Source of the DNA: Salinibacillus kushneri | GTDB lineage: Bacteria; Bacillota; Bacilli; Bacillales; Alkalibacillaceae | Assembly: GCF_900111405.1 (NCBI RefSeq) | Contig: NZ_FOHJ01000001.1 | Coordinates: forward strand, 310,001 to 374,000 | Direction of reading: 5' to 3' | DNA length: 64,000 bases | Part shown: positions 63,651 through 64,000 of the stretch, piece after piece | Layout of the letters: every line of letters begins with the position of its first letter | Position numbering within the stretch: position 1 is the stretch's first letter | Notes under the pieces: model-generated | What the model was told of the DNA's origin: nothing | What the model saw: only the letters and a program-made list of their open reading frames with translations | Database searches by the model: none | Translations under genes and position numbers: made by a program

Positions 63651-64000
63651 CAGCTAGCCCCGCCTTTTCCGCGTTTTAGAATTTTTTCGCCGTATTCGCT
63701 TTCAAGATAAGCAGCCATCGGATCTGCCGGAACTCCCATTTCTTCCCGTACAACACGCAGCAATGGGGTAACATCAAATTCGAAGGCTTTTCTCACTGCA
63801 TGTTCAGCTGCAAGTACATCTTGTTTTTCCTGTGCCTGCTGTACTTCATCTAAGTTAATGAGAAGGGCTTTGGCATACAGTGTTTGCACATTTGTAATCG
63901 AACGAATCATAGCAGGTATTTTAGCTTCCAGATTGTGGCACTGATCAAGCATATACGCAATACTCTTAGCATTTTTCTGAACTCCAGCATCCTCGTCATA
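63647..64000 (-). CDS. rhaA: L-rhamnose isomerase, C-terminal part (runs off the window)
   Basis: Converts L-rhamnose to L-rhamnulose. The last 117 codons are present, open to the window edge (first residues YDEDAGVQKNAKSIAYMLDQCHN). LEAKIPAMIRSITNVQTLYAKALLIN and FEFDVTPLLRVVREEMGVPADPMAAYLES are typical of the RhaI/RhaA tail. An internal Met at 63952 is not the start. Its stop overlaps the rhaB start. Confidence 0.88.
   Translation of the reverse strand, partial: YDEDAGVQKNAKSIAYMLDQCHNLEAKIPAMIRSITNVQTLYAKALLINLDEVQQAQEKQDVLAAEHAVRKAFEFDVTPLLRVVREEMGVPADPMAAYLESEYGEKILKRGKGGASW

Noticed and set aside
1-64000. CRISPR arrays, rRNA, tRNA, integrases or known riboswitches
   Set aside because: None seen on reading: no regularly spaced direct repeats, no cloverleaf-like or rRNA-like sequence, and no riboswitch core I could recognise. 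A covariance-model scan would be decisive.

Overview
The window is a chromosomal segment of a low-GC Firmicute, most like the Bacillaceae of the Virgibacillus/Oceanobacillus type. The grounds are the gene content (msmX, pgcA, nagA/nagB with a GntR-type NagR, MmgE/MmgF-like methylcitrate enzymes, LutABC, a class D sortase, a bacillolysin), strong AGGAGG ribosome binding sites, frequent TTG/GTG starts and catabolite-responsive (cre) sites. Nearly all genes lie on the minus strand; recQ, nagR, gdh and the sortase are the plus-strand exceptions. I saw no rRNA, tRNA, CRISPR array or prophage.

Layout. 1-3057: the start of galK, msmX (shared sugar-ABC ATPase), two tandem micro-ORFs and a PucR/CdaR-type regulator. 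3322-9726: recQ, then nagB-nagA divergent from nagR, with a ruined GlcNAc phosphotransferase gene and NagR-like operators. 9778-18267: neutral protease, DUF779 plus aldehyde dehydrogenase, pgcA, glutamate dehydrogenase, sortase. 18301-30541: a carboxylate region: FAH-family protein, an L-2-hydroxyglutarate oxidase broken by one stop codon, a thioesterase, then prpB, prpD, an SLC13-type carrier, the tripartite tricarboxylate transporter tctA-tctB-tctC and a CitS/CitT-like two-component system. 30680-34480: RraA-like gene and remnant, two MITE-like insertions with 8-bp target duplications, amidase, acylphosphatase, a frameshifted membrane protein, Nudix hydrolase. 34506-38079: an acyl-CoA ligase / phosphotriesterase-family / enoyl-CoA hydratase operon. 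38625-48513: rhaM, a TRAP transporter, three Gfo/Idh/MocA oxidoreductases, a sugar isomerase-like TIM-barrel protein, a DUF993 protein and an AraC regulator. 48809-64000: lutABC, a ribulokinase, a ribose/rhamnose-type ABC transporter with ribokinase and epimerase, two DeoR regulators, rhaB and the end of the L-rhamnose isomerase gene.

How it fits together. The segment looks like a collection of carbon-acquisition modules, each pairing an importer with catabolic enzymes and a local regulator, with cre sites tying several to carbon catabolite control. Two modules look least like textbook systems. One is the tct-SLC13-prpD-prpB operon, which has the lower half of the methylcitrate pathway plus tricarboxylate transporters but no methylcitrate synthase nearby; I infer uptake of external methylcitrate or a relative. 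The other is the TRAP / Gfo-Idh / DUF993 cluster, which I infer handles a sugar acid or keto-sugar by an uncharacterised route. The rhamnose end also makes sense as a unit: rhamnose breakdown yields lactaldehyde and then lactate, and lutABC lies in the same region.

Several genes are disrupted (the phosphotransferase gene, the 2-hydroxyglutarate oxidase, the RraA-like gene, a membrane protein, the phosphotriesterase-like gene). Single-base indels explain three of these, so either recent decay or sequencing error must be considered.
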